The notes under the pieces are model-generated. The model worked only from the letters and a program-made list of their open reading frames with translations, did not search any database and had not been told where the DNA came from. A program made the translations under genes and the position numbers. From Burkholderia sp. Leaf177 (GTDB taxonomy: Bacteria; Pseudomonadota; Gammaproteobacteria; Burkholderiales; Burkholderiaceae): a DNA stretch of 64,000 bases. The stretch covers positions 248,796 to 312,795 of the forward strand of contig NZ_LMPF01000024.1 of NCBI RefSeq assembly GCF_001424345.1. The letters run 5' to 3'. Positions 1-9,052 of the stretch are shown one piece after another; within the stretch, counting starts at the first letter, position 1, and each line of letters starts with the position of its first letter.

Positions 1-752
1 ATGGCCGCGTGCGCGCCGACGTGATCAACGTGGCGCCCGACGTCTCCGGCGCAGTCGTAGAGATGCCCGTCATTGATAACCAGTTCGTCCACAAGGGCGA
101 CCTGTTGATGCAAATCGATCCCGCGCATTACCGGATTGCCGTTGAACAGGCGAAGGCGAACGTAGCCGCGCGCAACGCTGATTTGCGCATGCGCCGCGAC
201 GACGCCGCGCGCCGTGCCGATATGGACAACGAGGTGGTATCGAAGGAATCGCGCGACAACGCCACGCAAGCTGCGTCAGGCGCGGCTGCGAATCTGCAGC
301 AGGCTCAGGCCGCGCTCGATGCCGCCGAGCTCAACCTCGAACGCACCAAGGTCATCGCGCCCGTCGACGGCTACGTGACCAACCTGAACACGCATCGCGG
401 CGACTATGCAACGGCGGGCGCGGCGAAGCTCGCCATTGTCGATAGCCATTCGTTCTGGGTCTATGGATACTTCGAGGAAACGAAACTGCCGCATGTTCGC
501 GTCGGCGATAAAGCCGAGATGCAGCTAATGAGCGGTGGCGTTTTGAAGGGTCACGTGCAAAGCATTTCGCGCGGCATCTACGACCGGGACAATCCTGAAA
601 GCCGCGAACTCCTCGCCGATGTGAATCCCACTTTCAACTGGGTCCGGCTGGCGCAACGCGTGCCCGTGCGCATTCGTATCGACGAAGTGCCGGACGGCCT
701 GATACTCGCCGCCGGAACCACATGCACGGTGACCGTCACGCCGTCGATCTGA
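1..752 (+). CDS. HlyD-family efflux adaptor (AaeA-like), 5' end missing
   Basis: Periplasmic adaptor (membrane fusion) subunit of an efflux pump, most like AaeA/EmrA proteins that pair with an inner-membrane aromatic-acid exporter. The reading frame is open to the window edge (codons in frame from base 3), so the N-terminal anchor helix lies outside. The visible part starts inside the first lipoyl half (DVINVAPDVSGAVVEMPV), continues through a helical hairpin rich in Ala, Arg and Glu (about residues 45-115), the second lipoyl half (VIAPVDGYVTNLNTHRGDY) and a beta-barrel domain. The C-terminal segment with DNPESRELLADVNPTFNWVRLAQRVPVRI is typical of the AaeA group. It ends 6 bp before the convergent astE stop. 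Substrate cannot be deduced. The partner pump would be expected just upstream, outside the window. Confidence 0.85.
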   Translation, partial: GRVRADVINVAPDVSGAVVEMPVIDNQFVHKGDLLMQIDPAHYRIAVEQAKANVAARNADLRMRRDDAARRADMDNEVVSKESRDNATQAASGAAANLQQAQAALDAAELNLERTKVIAPVDGYVTNLNTHRGDYATAGAAKLAIVDSHSFWVYGYFEETKLPHVRVGDKAEMQLMSGGVLKGHVQSISRGIYDRDNPESRELLADVNPTFNWVRLAQRVPVRIRIDEVPDGLILAAGTTCTVTVTPSI

Positions 753-758
753 GCGCGC

Positions 759-1763
759 TCAAGTCAACGTTTTATACGTGTCTTCGGTTGTATCGATAAC
801 CATCAGCCCCGCGCGCAATCCCGGCTTCACGGTCGGATTCGGGAACACGATGCGTTCTTCGTCACGCGTGACTTCATAGCGGTAATCGCCGTCTTCAGCC
901 AGCACCGTGCCGCGCTCAAACGGCGTGAAGTTTGCGACGTCGCCGGCAACGTGCAGCTTGAGCGCCTCGCTTTGTTTGGTGATCTGGCCAATCACGGTGA
1001 AGACTTTCAACGTGTCGCCCGACTTCGCCAACGGCGGTTCGGCCGCGATCAAGCGGCGCAACGCTGCATCGGATGCGGCGAACCGCGTCAAATCGTTGTG
1101 CCCGAACGGACGAACTTTTCCAAGTTCAAGCGTGCAAGCCAGCGCCCCATATTGTTCCGCCGTGAAATGCGTGAACGTGTTCGACTTTTCCTTGTGCAAA
1201 AGCACCGCCGATAACCCTGCGTCCTGCAACCAGTCGAACATCGCCCGCGACAACGGCTCGCCCGTATAAGGCAGCAGCGCAAACTGCTCGAACACTGACG
1301 GACGAATGGCCGTGTGCATATCGATGTGCCACTTTGCGTGCGTGGAATCGGCCTCCGCAAAGAAATCGCGCGTCACGTTTTCCAGCTCGGCCGCGCGTGG
1401 CGACTCGTGACTCGCCGCGAGCGTCAGGTGACGGCCATTGAACAAACGGTTCAGATCGTCATCGCGATAACGGCACGACGCACGCATTGCATCGATATTG
1501 CCGAAGATCACCAGCAAGCGGCTTTTCAACGGCGCCTTTGCGCTTGCGATGTCCGCCACGAGCGCGGAAAGGATTTCGATGGGCGCGGTTTCGTCGCCAT
1601 GAATTCCCGCCGATGCCACCACGCTTTGTTGTACGTCATGGCCAGGCTCGAAGCGCACGATGCCATCGCCGAGCCACGTCCACTTCACGCCGTTGGGCAA
1701 CGTGCCTTCGGTCAGCGCAGGCTTTTTTCCATCGATGACGAAGTCGAGAAAGTTCGTGAACAT
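759..1763 (-). CDS. astE: succinylglutamate desuccinylase AstE
   Basis: Last step of the arginine succinyltransferase pathway: hydrolyses N2-succinylglutamate to glutamate and succinate in the cytoplasm. A 334-aa zinc peptidase-like protein of the AstE/aspartoacylase family. Zinc ligands are visible as GIHGDE (H55, E58) and DMHTA (H150), and the catalytic glutamate sits in LELGKVRPFG (E213). Length and motif order match the family. It is the last gene of the operon, 7 bp downstream of astB, and is presumably co-transcribed. Nothing is missing or frameshifted. Confidence 0.95.
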   Translation of the reverse strand: MFTNFLDFVIDGKKPALTEGTLPNGVKWTWLGDGIVRFEPGHDVQQSVVASAGIHGDETAPIEILSALVADIASAKAPLKSRLLVIFGNIDAMRASCRYRDDDLNRLFNGRHLTLAASHESPRAAELENVTRDFFAEADSTHAKWHIDMHTAIRPSVFEQFALLPYTGEPLSRAMFDWLQDAGLSAVLLHKEKSNTFTHFTAEQYGALACTLELGKVRPFGHNDLTRFAASDAALRRLIAAEPPLAKSGDTLKVFTVIGQITKQSEALKLHVAGDVANFTPFERGTVLAEDGDYRYEVTRDEERIVFPNPTVKPGLRAGLMVIDTTEDTYKTLT

Positions 1764-1770
1764 GGTGGTC

Positions 1771-3114
1771 TCAGCGCTGGAAATCGTAAATTGTACCCAG
1801 CTTGAGAATACCCGTCAGCGCATCGAGGGCCGCGCGCGATTCATCGAGCAGCTTTGGATCGGCGAGATCCGCCGGCGCAACACGATCGCGATAATGCGTG
1901 TCGATCCATGCGTCGAGTTGCGCGAAGAGCGTGTCGTTCATCCATACGCCAGGATTCACGGCCGCGCGTTCTGCGTCGTTCAGCACGACACGTAGACGCA
2001 AGCACGCCGGGCCGCCGCCATTTTTCATGCTTTCGCGGAGGTCGAAAACGAGCACGTCGTCAATCGATGTATGCCGCTCGCCCAACGAATCCAGATACTT
2101 TGCGACGCGCGCGTTCTCGCGGCATTCCTGCGGCACGACGAGGACTTGCCGGCCGTCGGGACGCGTGAGCAACTGGCTGTTGAACAGATATGACGATACG
2201 GCGTCGGCCACGCTGACTTCGTCTTCCGGCACTTCGATTGCAGTGAACGTGCTGCCGTGCGCCTCGAGTTTTATGCGAAGTTGATCGTAGACATTCGCCT
2301 GATCGAGGAACGCGCGCTGATGGCAGAACAGCGTGTTGCGGTTGCCGACTGCAATCACGTCGTTGTGGAACACGCCGGCATCGATCACGTCGGGGAGCTG
2401 TTGAGCGAACACGGTGGCGTTATCGGAGAGACCATGCAGGCGTGCGACCGCGCGGCTGGCTTCGAGTGTTTGACGGGCGGGATAACGCTTCGGTTCGGCT
2501 GCGCCCTGACCATATTCGCTGCGGCCATAGACGAAAAACTCGACGCCTTTCTCACCATATTCGCGGCAAAAACGCGTGTGATTCGCCGCGCCTTCGTCGC
2601 CCAAAGCGGGCGTGCCGGGTAGCGCGTGGTGAATCTTGAAGCGTTGTTCGTCGGAGAAGATCGATGCCAGCGAACGGCGCGTTTCTTCATGCTCGATCGC
2701 ACGATGCAACTTCGTCGAAAGATTCGCCGGCGTGAAGTGCACGCGGCCATCGTTCGTATCCGCCGACGGGCTGACGGTCGCGGCGTTCGCGGTCCACATT
2801 GCAGACGCCGAACTCGCCGCTGCCAGCAACTCGGGCGCTTCACGCGATGCACGTTCGATGACTTCAGCCTCCGTGCCCGTGAAGCCCAAGTTGCGCAACA
2901 ACTTCAGCGACGGCCGTTCAAGCGGCGGCAACACGCCTTGATAAAAACCAATGTCGGCAAGACGCTTCATTTTGCGAAGCCCCTGCTTTGCAGCCGCCTT
3001 CGGATTCGCCGCCGATTTCTCGTTGTTGCGCGACGCGACATTGCCGAACGACAACCCCGCGTAATTGTGCGTCGGGCCGACCAGCCCGTCGAAATTCGCT
3101 TCGAATGCTTGCAT
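1771..3114 (-). CDS. astB: N-succinylarginine dihydrolase AstB
   Basis: Second AST step: converts N2-succinylarginine to N2-succinylornithine with release of two NH3 and CO2. The 447-aa length equals that of the E. coli enzyme. The guanidine-modifying catalytic triad is recognisable: E174 in LGDEGAANH, H250 in AGVFHND and the nucleophile C371 in NGGGPACLRLRV. The N-terminal FDGLVGPTHNYAGLSFGN is the family hallmark. It lies 9 bp after astD and 7 bp before astE in a tight operon, so nitrogen from arginine is released here and the carbon passes to AstC, AstD and AstE. Confidence 0.96.
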   Translation of the reverse strand: MQAFEANFDGLVGPTHNYAGLSFGNVASRNNEKSAANPKAAAKQGLRKMKRLADIGFYQGVLPPLERPSLKLLRNLGFTGTEAEVIERASREAPELLAAASSASAMWTANAATVSPSADTNDGRVHFTPANLSTKLHRAIEHEETRRSLASIFSDEQRFKIHHALPGTPALGDEGAANHTRFCREYGEKGVEFFVYGRSEYGQGAAEPKRYPARQTLEASRAVARLHGLSDNATVFAQQLPDVIDAGVFHNDVIAVGNRNTLFCHQRAFLDQANVYDQLRIKLEAHGSTFTAIEVPEDEVSVADAVSSYLFNSQLLTRPDGRQVLVVPQECRENARVAKYLDSLGERHTSIDDVLVFDLRESMKNGGGPACLRLRVVLNDAERAAVNPGVWMNDTLFAQLDAWIDTHYRDRVAPADLADPKLLDESRAALDALTGILKLGTIYDFQR

Positions 3115-3123
3115 CGTGGATCC

Positions 3124-4599
3124 TCAAAACTGAAGGCCGGGCGAAACGCTCGCGGGCATGAGCAACTGGGTGCTTTCAACGGACGCCATCGGGTACGAGC
3201 AATAATCCGCCGCGTAAAACGCGCTCGGTCGCTGATTGCCGGACCTGCCGATACCGCCGAACGGCGCCGCCGATGACGCGCCGTTCGTCGGCCGGTTCCA
3301 GTTCACAATGCCCGCGCGAATGGCGTGCTGGAAATGCGTCCACGTGGCTGCGTCGTCGGCGAGAAGACCCGCGGATAAACCGTACGCGGTATCGTTCGCG
3401 CGTTCTATCGCCTGATCGAAAGTGGCGTAACGCGTGAGCTGCAGCATCGGGCCGAAATGTTCCTCGTCGGGCACGTTCTGCGCATTCGTCACGTCGATGA
3501 TCGCCGGCGTGACGAAGCCAAGTTCCTTCGATTGCTGCGTCATTTCGAGCAACGGCTTGCCGCCCGCTTCAACCAATTGCTTCTGCGCCTGCACGAGCTT
3601 CGACGCCGCGCGTGCCGAGATCACCGCGCCCAAGAATGGCTGCGGATCGGCGTCGAAAGCGCCAGTCTTGATCTTCGATGTCACATCGATCAGGCGTTGC
3701 GTGAAGCGTTGCCCGAAAGCGTTATCGGGCACGAACAAGCGTCGCGCGCACGTGCAACGCTGTCCGGCGGAGAGATACGCCGACTGGATCGTGTGATGGA
3801 CGGCGGCGTCGATGTCCTCGACTTCGGCCACGACCAGCGGGTTATTGCCGCCCATCTCAAGCGCCAGCACGATCTCGGGACGCCCGCCAAATTGCCGATG
3901 CAATAACGTTCCGGTATCCGAACTACCAGTGAAGAACAGACCATCGATCTGCCGATGATTGGCGAGCGCAATACCCGTGTCTTTCTCACCTTGAACAAGA
4001 TTCAGCACGCCCGAAGGCAAGCCAGCCTGCGCCCATAAATCGACGGTAATGGCGGCCACGGCCGGCGCGAATTCCGATGGCTTGAACACAACCGTATTGC
4101 CTGCGATCAACGCCGGCACGATATGTCCGTTCGGCAAATGCCCCGGGAAGTTGTAAGGCCCGAAAACCGCCACGACGCCATGCGGCCGATGCCGCAACAC
4201 GGCGACGCCATCGGCCATATCCTGCCGTTTCTCGCCGGTACGCTCGTGATACGACTTGACCGAGATATCGACTTTGGCAGCCATGGTCGCGACTTCCGTG
4301 CGCGCTTCCCACAAGGGTTTGCCCGTTTCATGACCAATGGTATGCGCCAGCGTTTCCTTGTTCTCGTTCAGCAACTCAGCGAAGCGGCGCGTGATCGCGA
4401 TACGTTCGTCGAGCGTCGAAGCGGACCAAGAAGCAAACGCTCGCCGTGCAGAAAGCACCGCGCGATCGACATCGTGCGCCGATGCACTCGCCCCTTCCCA
4501 AACCACTTCGCCATTGCCCGGATTACGCGATGCAAACGGCGCACCGCCGCCATCACTCCAGGTGCCATCGATAAACAATCGAGTCGAAATCGTAGTCAT
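3124..4599 (-). CDS. astD: succinylglutamate-semialdehyde dehydrogenase AstD
   Basis: NAD-dependent aldehyde dehydrogenase oxidising N-succinylglutamate 5-semialdehyde to succinylglutamate, the fourth AST step. The 491-aa protein shows the ALDH fold signatures: cofactor-binding VFGPYNFPGHLPNGH (around residue 145), general base E248 in LALEMGGNNPLVV, and catalytic C282 in SAGQRCTCARR. The start ATG follows aruG by 10 bp on the same strand. The C-terminal tail ends a little differently from E. coli AstD, but nothing catalytic is lost. Confidence 0.96.
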   Translation of the reverse strand: MTTISTRLFIDGTWSDGGGAPFASRNPGNGEVVWEGASASAHDVDRAVLSARRAFASWSASTLDERIAITRRFAELLNENKETLAHTIGHETGKPLWEARTEVATMAAKVDISVKSYHERTGEKRQDMADGVAVLRHRPHGVVAVFGPYNFPGHLPNGHIVPALIAGNTVVFKPSEFAPAVAAITVDLWAQAGLPSGVLNLVQGEKDTGIALANHRQIDGLFFTGSSDTGTLLHRQFGGRPEIVLALEMGGNNPLVVAEVEDIDAAVHHTIQSAYLSAGQRCTCARRLFVPDNAFGQRFTQRLIDVTSKIKTGAFDADPQPFLGAVISARAASKLVQAQKQLVEAGGKPLLEMTQQSKELGFVTPAIIDVTNAQNVPDEEHFGPMLQLTRYATFDQAIERANDTAYGLSAGLLADDAATWTHFQHAIRAGIVNWNRPTNGASSAAPFGGIGRSGNQRPSAFYAADYCSYPMASVESTQLLMPASVSPGLQF

Positions 4600-4609
4600 G
4601 TTCCTGTCC

Positions 4610-5647
4610 TTAACTTGCGTTTTTCGGGCGCGGTTGGGATGCCAAGACGCGCACCGTATCGCCTGCTTTCACGCGCAGCGCCGCGGCTTCGTCTTCGCTC
4701 AGCAAGAACGCTCCGTCTTCCGGAATGCCGAACGTCGCGCCGCAACGGAAGTCATCGAGCGACGTATTTGATACAAGGCTTCGCGCCTCACCGTCTTCAT
4801 GACGCTCGCCGATATGCACCGTCGCCAGCACGCTTTCGCGCACCGTGCGCAGGTCCGCCGTATGGCATTCGAGCACCGGTCCGGCGTCGAAGATATCGAC
4901 GTGATTTTCGTAGCGCAGCCCTTCCGTTTCGAGCATCTTGCGCGCGGGCATGGTGTCGCGGTGCGTCAGGCCAACCGCCGCCTGCGCGTCTTCGGGTAAC
5001 ATCGCGAGATAGACGGGATAACGCGGCATCAGCTCGGCCAAAAACGACTTCTTGCCGTGCGAGCTCAGGTAATCCGCCGCGTTGAAATCGATCTGGTAGA
5101 AATGCGAGCCGACCGCTTGCCAGAATGGCGAGACGCCGTTTTCATCGAAGTGACCGCGCAGTTCGGCGCACAAACGCTCAGGAAAACGCTCGCGGAATTG
5201 CGCGATGAACATGAAGCGCGAGCGCGACAACAATCCACCGACGCCTGCTGTTCTGTATCGCGGGCTCAGGAACAGCGAACAGACTTCGGCGTAACCGGTC
5301 AGGTCGTGCGAGATGTTGAGCAGCGACATCTTGGTCCAGACGCCGAGATCACGGCTTGCATGAACGACCGTTGAGACCCGGTAGTTATAAAACGGTTGCT
5401 CGAGTCCCACTTCCGTTTCAATGCCGCATACGCCCGCGATATCGCCGGTCGCCGTGTCTTCCATTGCAAACAGATAGCCGGCCTCGTAAGGCGCGGCTTC
5501 ATTGGCGAGCGTACGGCGTGCACGCTCCACGCGCGCGGTCAGTGCATCGCGATCCGGCTTGAAGGTGGTGAGTCCCGGTCCCGTTTCGTGCGCGAGCGCG
5601 ACCAGCGCATCGACATCTCCAGGCTGCACGCAGCGGACAACGATCAT
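4610..5647 (-). CDS. aruG: arginine N-succinyltransferase, beta subunit
   Basis: First AST step: transfers succinyl from succinyl-CoA to the alpha-amino group of arginine (and ornithine), as a heteromer with AruF. The open frame extends 45 codons upstream, but the ATG at 5647 is chosen because it overlaps the aruF stop as ATGA and because the protein then begins MIVVRCVQPGDVDALVALA, as AstA proteins do. This gives 345 aa. AstA family signatures include GLTTFKPDR, YNYRVSTVVHASRDLGVW and the DAGPVLECH segment near the C-terminus. E. coli has only one such gene (astA); here there are two paralogues in tandem, as in Pseudomonas. Confidence 0.93.
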   Translation of the reverse strand: MIVVRCVQPGDVDALVALAHETGPGLTTFKPDRDALTARVERARRTLANEAAPYEAGYLFAMEDTATGDIAGVCGIETEVGLEQPFYNYRVSTVVHASRDLGVWTKMSLLNISHDLTGYAEVCSLFLSPRYRTAGVGGLLSRSRFMFIAQFRERFPERLCAELRGHFDENGVSPFWQAVGSHFYQIDFNAADYLSSHGKKSFLAELMPRYPVYLAMLPEDAQAAVGLTHRDTMPARKMLETEGLRYENHVDIFDAGPVLECHTADLRTVRESVLATVHIGERHEDGEARSLVSNTSLDDFRCGATFGIPEDGAFLLSEDEAAALRVKAGDTVRVLASQPRPKNAS

Positions 5648-6699
5648 TGCAACTCTCCCGAAGCTTGGTGAAGCGGCACGCAGCGCACCGTATCGGATTC
5701 TTTTACGCTGAGCGTTTCGCGCAGTTCGGCGGAAAGCGGCGCACCGCTCGCACGCGATGACGGCAGGCTGGCGAGCGCGCACCGAAACGCATGCGCGCCG
5801 CCGGCGGCAACCAGATACGGCTTGCCTGAAGCCACTGCGTTATCCGGACAATCGCTTACCGTGCGCACTTCGTTCGCCAGCACCGACGCGCTGCGTTCAA
5901 CCGCAACGGTCAGGACAGGACCTGCATCGAAGATATCGACGAAACGATCGGGCTCGAAACCTTCTTCAAGATGAATGTCATACGCGAGCAACGCGCCGTC
6001 GTCGGGCTCGCCCAGCACGCGCTGCGCTTCGGGCGGCAACAACGGCACATAAAGCGGATAACTCGGCATCACTTCCGCGATAAACGTGCGGCTGCGTCCG
6101 CCCGATTCGAGTTCGACCTGCTCGAAATCACGGCCGAAAAATTTGCGCCCGACGGCTTCCCAGAACGGCGATACACCCGCGTCGTCTGTGACGCCGAGCA
6201 TCAGCGAGAAGACGTCGTCGGAGAAACGCTTGCGGTTCGCGGCCACGTACATCATGCGGGCGCGCGAGAGCAGATGCGCGGCGGCATCGTGCGTTGATTC
6301 GCGTATTGCCGGGTCGATATAAAACCCTGTCAGGCGGCTCTTGCCCGTGAGTTCGTGCGACATGGTGAGCGCATGGATCTTGCGGTTCACCTTGAGTTCG
6401 CGCGATGCGTGGATCAGCGCGTCGTTGCGAAACGCGTAGAACGGTTCCGAATATCCCGCCGATGCCACGATGCTCGACGTTCCAAGCAACGTCCCCGTCG
6501 TTGTGTCTTCGAGCACGAAAAGATAAAACTCTTCGCCGGGAAAATCGACATCGGCGCGAAACGAATCTTCTGAAAGCGCAACCCGCGTCTCCAGGACGCG
6601 CCGGTCGCGCGGCAACGAATGCAGCACGGGATGCGCGGCATGCGCCATGCGTTCGAGAGCGTCGAGGTCGGCAAGCGTTGCGGGGCGGACGATGAGCAT
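5644..6699 (-). CDS. aruF: arginine/ornithine N-succinyltransferase, alpha subunit
   Basis: Partner of AruG in the AST first step. The start is set at ATG 6699 (MLIVRPATLADLDALERMA), giving 351 aa. An alternative GTG at 6747 would overlap the astC stop as GTGA and add 16 residues not typical of the family. The sequence resembles aruG throughout (for example the FYAFRNDALIHASRELKVNRKI block and FDAGPVL near the C-terminus), consistent with an old tandem duplication in which one copy became a non-identical subunit. The stop overlaps the aruG start by 4 bp, implying translational coupling and equimolar synthesis. Confidence 0.93.
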   Translation of the reverse strand: MLIVRPATLADLDALERMAHAAHPVLHSLPRDRRVLETRVALSEDSFRADVDFPGEEFYLFVLEDTTTGTLLGTSSIVASAGYSEPFYAFRNDALIHASRELKVNRKIHALTMSHELTGKSRLTGFYIDPAIRESTHDAAAHLLSRARMMYVAANRKRFSDDVFSLMLGVTDDAGVSPFWEAVGRKFFGRDFEQVELESGGRSRTFIAEVMPSYPLYVPLLPPEAQRVLGEPDDGALLAYDIHLEEGFEPDRFVDIFDAGPVLTVAVERSASVLANEVRTVSDCPDNAVASGKPYLVAAGGAHAFRCALASLPSSRASGAPLSAELRETLSVKESDTVRCVPLHQASGELQ

Positions 6700-6743
6700 C
6701 GGCGATTCCGTTGAGTTGAAAGAAGCCGAGGAAAAGCGCACGT

Positions 6744-7955
6744 TCACTGCGCCACGTCGGCGATAGCTTTTTCGATGCGGGCAAAACCTTCGTCGAGATC
6801 GGCCATCGGCATGATCAGCGAAGGCGCAAAACGCAGCACGTTCGGTCCCGCGATCAGCATGATCACGCCATGTTTCGCCGCTGCGGTCAGCACGTCTTTT
6901 GCGCGATCCTTGTAGGCATCGGCGAGTTCCGCGCCAATCAGAAGACCCTTGCCGCGGATTTCCTTGAACACTGAAAAACGTTCATCGATACGCCTCAGAT
7001 GCGCCTTGATCGCGTCGCTGCGTTGCTGCACGCCTTCGAGCAGGGACGGATTGCTGATCAGTTCGACCACCTTGTCCGCGATAGCCGCGCCCAGCGGATT
7101 GCCGCCGTACGTAGTGCCATGCACGCCGACCTTGAAATGCGCGGCAATCTTCGTCGTGGTGAGCATTGCACCGATCGGAAAACCATTGCCGAGCGCCTTC
7201 GCGGTGGTCAGGATGTCCGGCGTCACGCCATAGCCCATGTACGCGTAAAAGGTGCCGGTCCGGCCCACGCCCGTTTGTACCTCATCAAAAATCAGCAGTG
7301 CGCCATGTTGATCGCAGGCGTCGCGAAGGCCTTGCAGGAACGCGGGGTCCGCAGGCAACACGCCGCCTTCGCCCTGGACCGGTTCGACGATCACCGCGCA
7401 CGTTTGCGGACCAATTGCGGCGCGCGCCGCCGCAAGATCGTTATACGGAAGATGCGTGATGCCTTGCGGCGTCGGACCGAAACCTTCGGCGTACTTCGGC
7501 TGCCCGCCAACGCTGACCGTAAAAAGCGTGCGGCCGTGGAACGATTGCGTGAACGAGATGATTTCGACTTTCTGCGGACCGCTGTTGTCGATAGCGAAAC
7601 GGCGCGCGAGTTTCAGCGCGGCTTCGTTCGCTTCCGCTCCGGAATTCGCGAAGAAGGCACGATCGGCAAAGGTGAGATCCGTGAGACGGGTCGCAAGCCT
7701 GAGAACGGGCTCGTTGGTATAACCGTTGCCGATGTGCCAAAGCTTCTGGCCTTGATCGTGGAGAACCTTGAGCAGTTCGGGATGCGCGTGACCCAGCGCC
7801 GTCACCGCGATACCGCCAGCAAAATCGATGTAATCGCGCCCTTGTGTGTCCCAGACGCGCGAACCGAGTCCGCGATCGGGCACGAAATTGGCCGGGGAGA
7901 ACAGAGGCACCATTACTTCATCGAAGGTACCGCGTGTCACGTTGAGGTCAGTCAT
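6744..7955 (-). CDS. astC: succinylornithine/acetylornithine aminotransferase
   Basis: PLP-dependent class III aminotransferase, third AST step: succinylornithine plus 2-oxoglutarate gives succinylglutamate semialdehyde plus glutamate. This type (AruC/AstC) usually also uses acetylornithine. It has 403 aa, PLP lysine K253 in TTAKALGNGFPIG, phosphate and ring contacts at NSGAEANEAALK and FDEVQTGVGRTG (D224). It is the first gene of the operon, with AAGGAGCG 6 bp before the ATG and a regulator transcribed toward it from 8071-9051. The order C-F-G-D-B-E is the Pseudomonas aru order rather than the E. coli astCADBE order. Confidence 0.95.
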   Translation of the reverse strand: MTDLNVTRGTFDEVMVPLFSPANFVPDRGLGSRVWDTQGRDYIDFAGGIAVTALGHAHPELLKVLHDQGQKLWHIGNGYTNEPVLRLATRLTDLTFADRAFFANSGAEANEAALKLARRFAIDNSGPQKVEIISFTQSFHGRTLFTVSVGGQPKYAEGFGPTPQGITHLPYNDLAAARAAIGPQTCAVIVEPVQGEGGVLPADPAFLQGLRDACDQHGALLIFDEVQTGVGRTGTFYAYMGYGVTPDILTTAKALGNGFPIGAMLTTTKIAAHFKVGVHGTTYGGNPLGAAIADKVVELISNPSLLEGVQQRSDAIKAHLRRIDERFSVFKEIRGKGLLIGAELADAYKDRAKDVLTAAAKHGVIMLIAGPNVLRFAPSLIMPMADLDEGFARIEKAIADVAQ

Positions 7956-8026
7956 GAATCGCTCCTTGGGCGGGATCTGCTTAAAGGACAGGTCAGCGAA
8001 TCGTAGCCCGCAGCGGCGCGCGCGTC

Positions 8027-8042
8027 TTGCGTGAACGCGACA
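8027..8042 (-). promoter_or_regulatory. ArgR(AraC-type) half-site candidate upstream of astC
   Basis: On the minus strand the bases read TGTCGC, eight bases, then AA, which is the half-site described for the Pseudomonas aeruginosa AraC-type ArgR (TGTCGC-N8-AA). It lies 72 bp upstream of the astC ATG in the only noncoding gap before the operon. A second good direct-repeat half-site 21 bp away is not visible; only the AA matches at that offset upstream. A single match of this complexity could be chance. Confidence 0.4.
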
Positions 8043-8070
8043 CGTTTTTCATGGACACATCAGCGTCAGG

Positions 8071-9051
8071 TCAGCGTGAGTTCCGCTCGATCCAGTTGCG
8101 TCGTTCCTCGCGCGGCGTCACGCCGAATCTTTCGCGATACGCATTGGAAAAATGCGCCGCCGACGCAAATCCGCAAGCCAGGCTGATCTGCACGACCGAC
8201 TGGCTGCTTCGCTGCAATTGCGTGCGTGCCTTGACGAGCCGGAGATTGAGGTAATACTTCGCCGGCATTGCGCCGAGATATTGCTTGAAGAGCCGCTCCA
8301 GCTGGCGACGCGAAATGCCGACGAGCGCCGCGATTTCATCGCTGGCGAGCGGCTCTTCTATATTTGCTTCCATCAGTTGCAGCGCATCGTTCAGACGCGG
8401 ATGACGCTCGCCCGGCGCGGTCACGTATGGAATCCGCTGGCGTTCATCGCCGGAACGCAGCGCATTCATGCCGAGCGCGTCTGCAATGCGCTCCGCGAGA
8501 TCGCGATTGGTTTGCCGCGCGATCATCGCAAGCATGAAATCGGCGGTGGGCTGGCCGCCGCAACACGTGGCGCGGTCGCGATCGGCTTCGAAGATCTGCT
8601 GCGAAACAATGCAGCTTTCGAACTGTTCCGTGAATTGCTGCGCCATGTCCCAATTCACGGCTGCACGATAACCATCGAGCAATCCTGCCAGCGCGAGCCA
8701 CCACACGCCATGATGAATCCCGCTGATCAGCGGCGTGTTTGACGCCACGCGAGCCAGCGCCTGAAGAAACGCGCGTTGCCCGCCGAGTGGCTGAAAACCT
8801 TCGCTGAGCACGATCAGCCAGTCGCATTCAATTTCCGCGCTGAATGCAGCCTGCGCTTTCAGGAACGCGCTGCTGCCTAAGAAAACATCGCGGCCATCGT
8901 GCGATACGACCTGCCACTCATACAACGCATTGCCATCGATTTCGTTCGCGAGCCGCAACGTGTCGATGACCGGCCCGGCGCCGCTCATCGAACACGGGGC
9001 GATCACCTCGATGACCACCCGCAACGGTCGCGGCCCAGCGCCAGCCAGCAC
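8071..9051 (-). CDS. argR: GlxA/ArgR-type AraC-family transcriptional regulator
   Basis: DNA-binding regulator of 326 aa with an N-terminal DJ-1/PfpI-like (GATase1-like) domain (about residues 10-185) and a C-terminal double helix-turn-helix AraC domain (about 215-325; EIAALVGISRRQLERLFKQYLG and QISLACGFASAAHFSNAYRERFG). The architecture, its length and its position directly downstream of an AotP/HisP-like ATPase match P. aeruginosa aotP-argR, whose ArgR activates arginine uptake and AST catabolism. Here it also lies immediately upstream of the AST operon on the same strand. The GTG at 9051 is 1 bp after the ATPase stop, so the two are coupled. The role as AST activator is inferred from family and position. 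Confidence 0.85.
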   Translation of the reverse strand: MLAGAGPRPLRVVIEVIAPCSMSGAGPVIDTLRLANEIDGNALYEWQVVSHDGRDVFLGSSAFLKAQAAFSAEIECDWLIVLSEGFQPLGGQRAFLQALARVASNTPLISGIHHGVWWLALAGLLDGYRAAVNWDMAQQFTEQFESCIVSQQIFEADRDRATCCGGQPTADFMLAMIARQTNRDLAERIADALGMNALRSGDERQRIPYVTAPGERHPRLNDALQLMEANIEEPLASDEIAALVGISRRQLERLFKQYLGAMPAKYYLNLRLVKARTQLQRSSQSVVQISLACGFASAAHFSNAYRERFGVTPREERRNWIERNSR

Positions 9052-9052
9052 G

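Noticed and set aside
6700..6747. GTG 6747 as start of aruF
   Set aside because: It gives an attractive GTGA overlap with astC, but adds 16 residues not typical of the family; ATG 6699 matches the usual N-terminus. Kept as an alternative in the entry.
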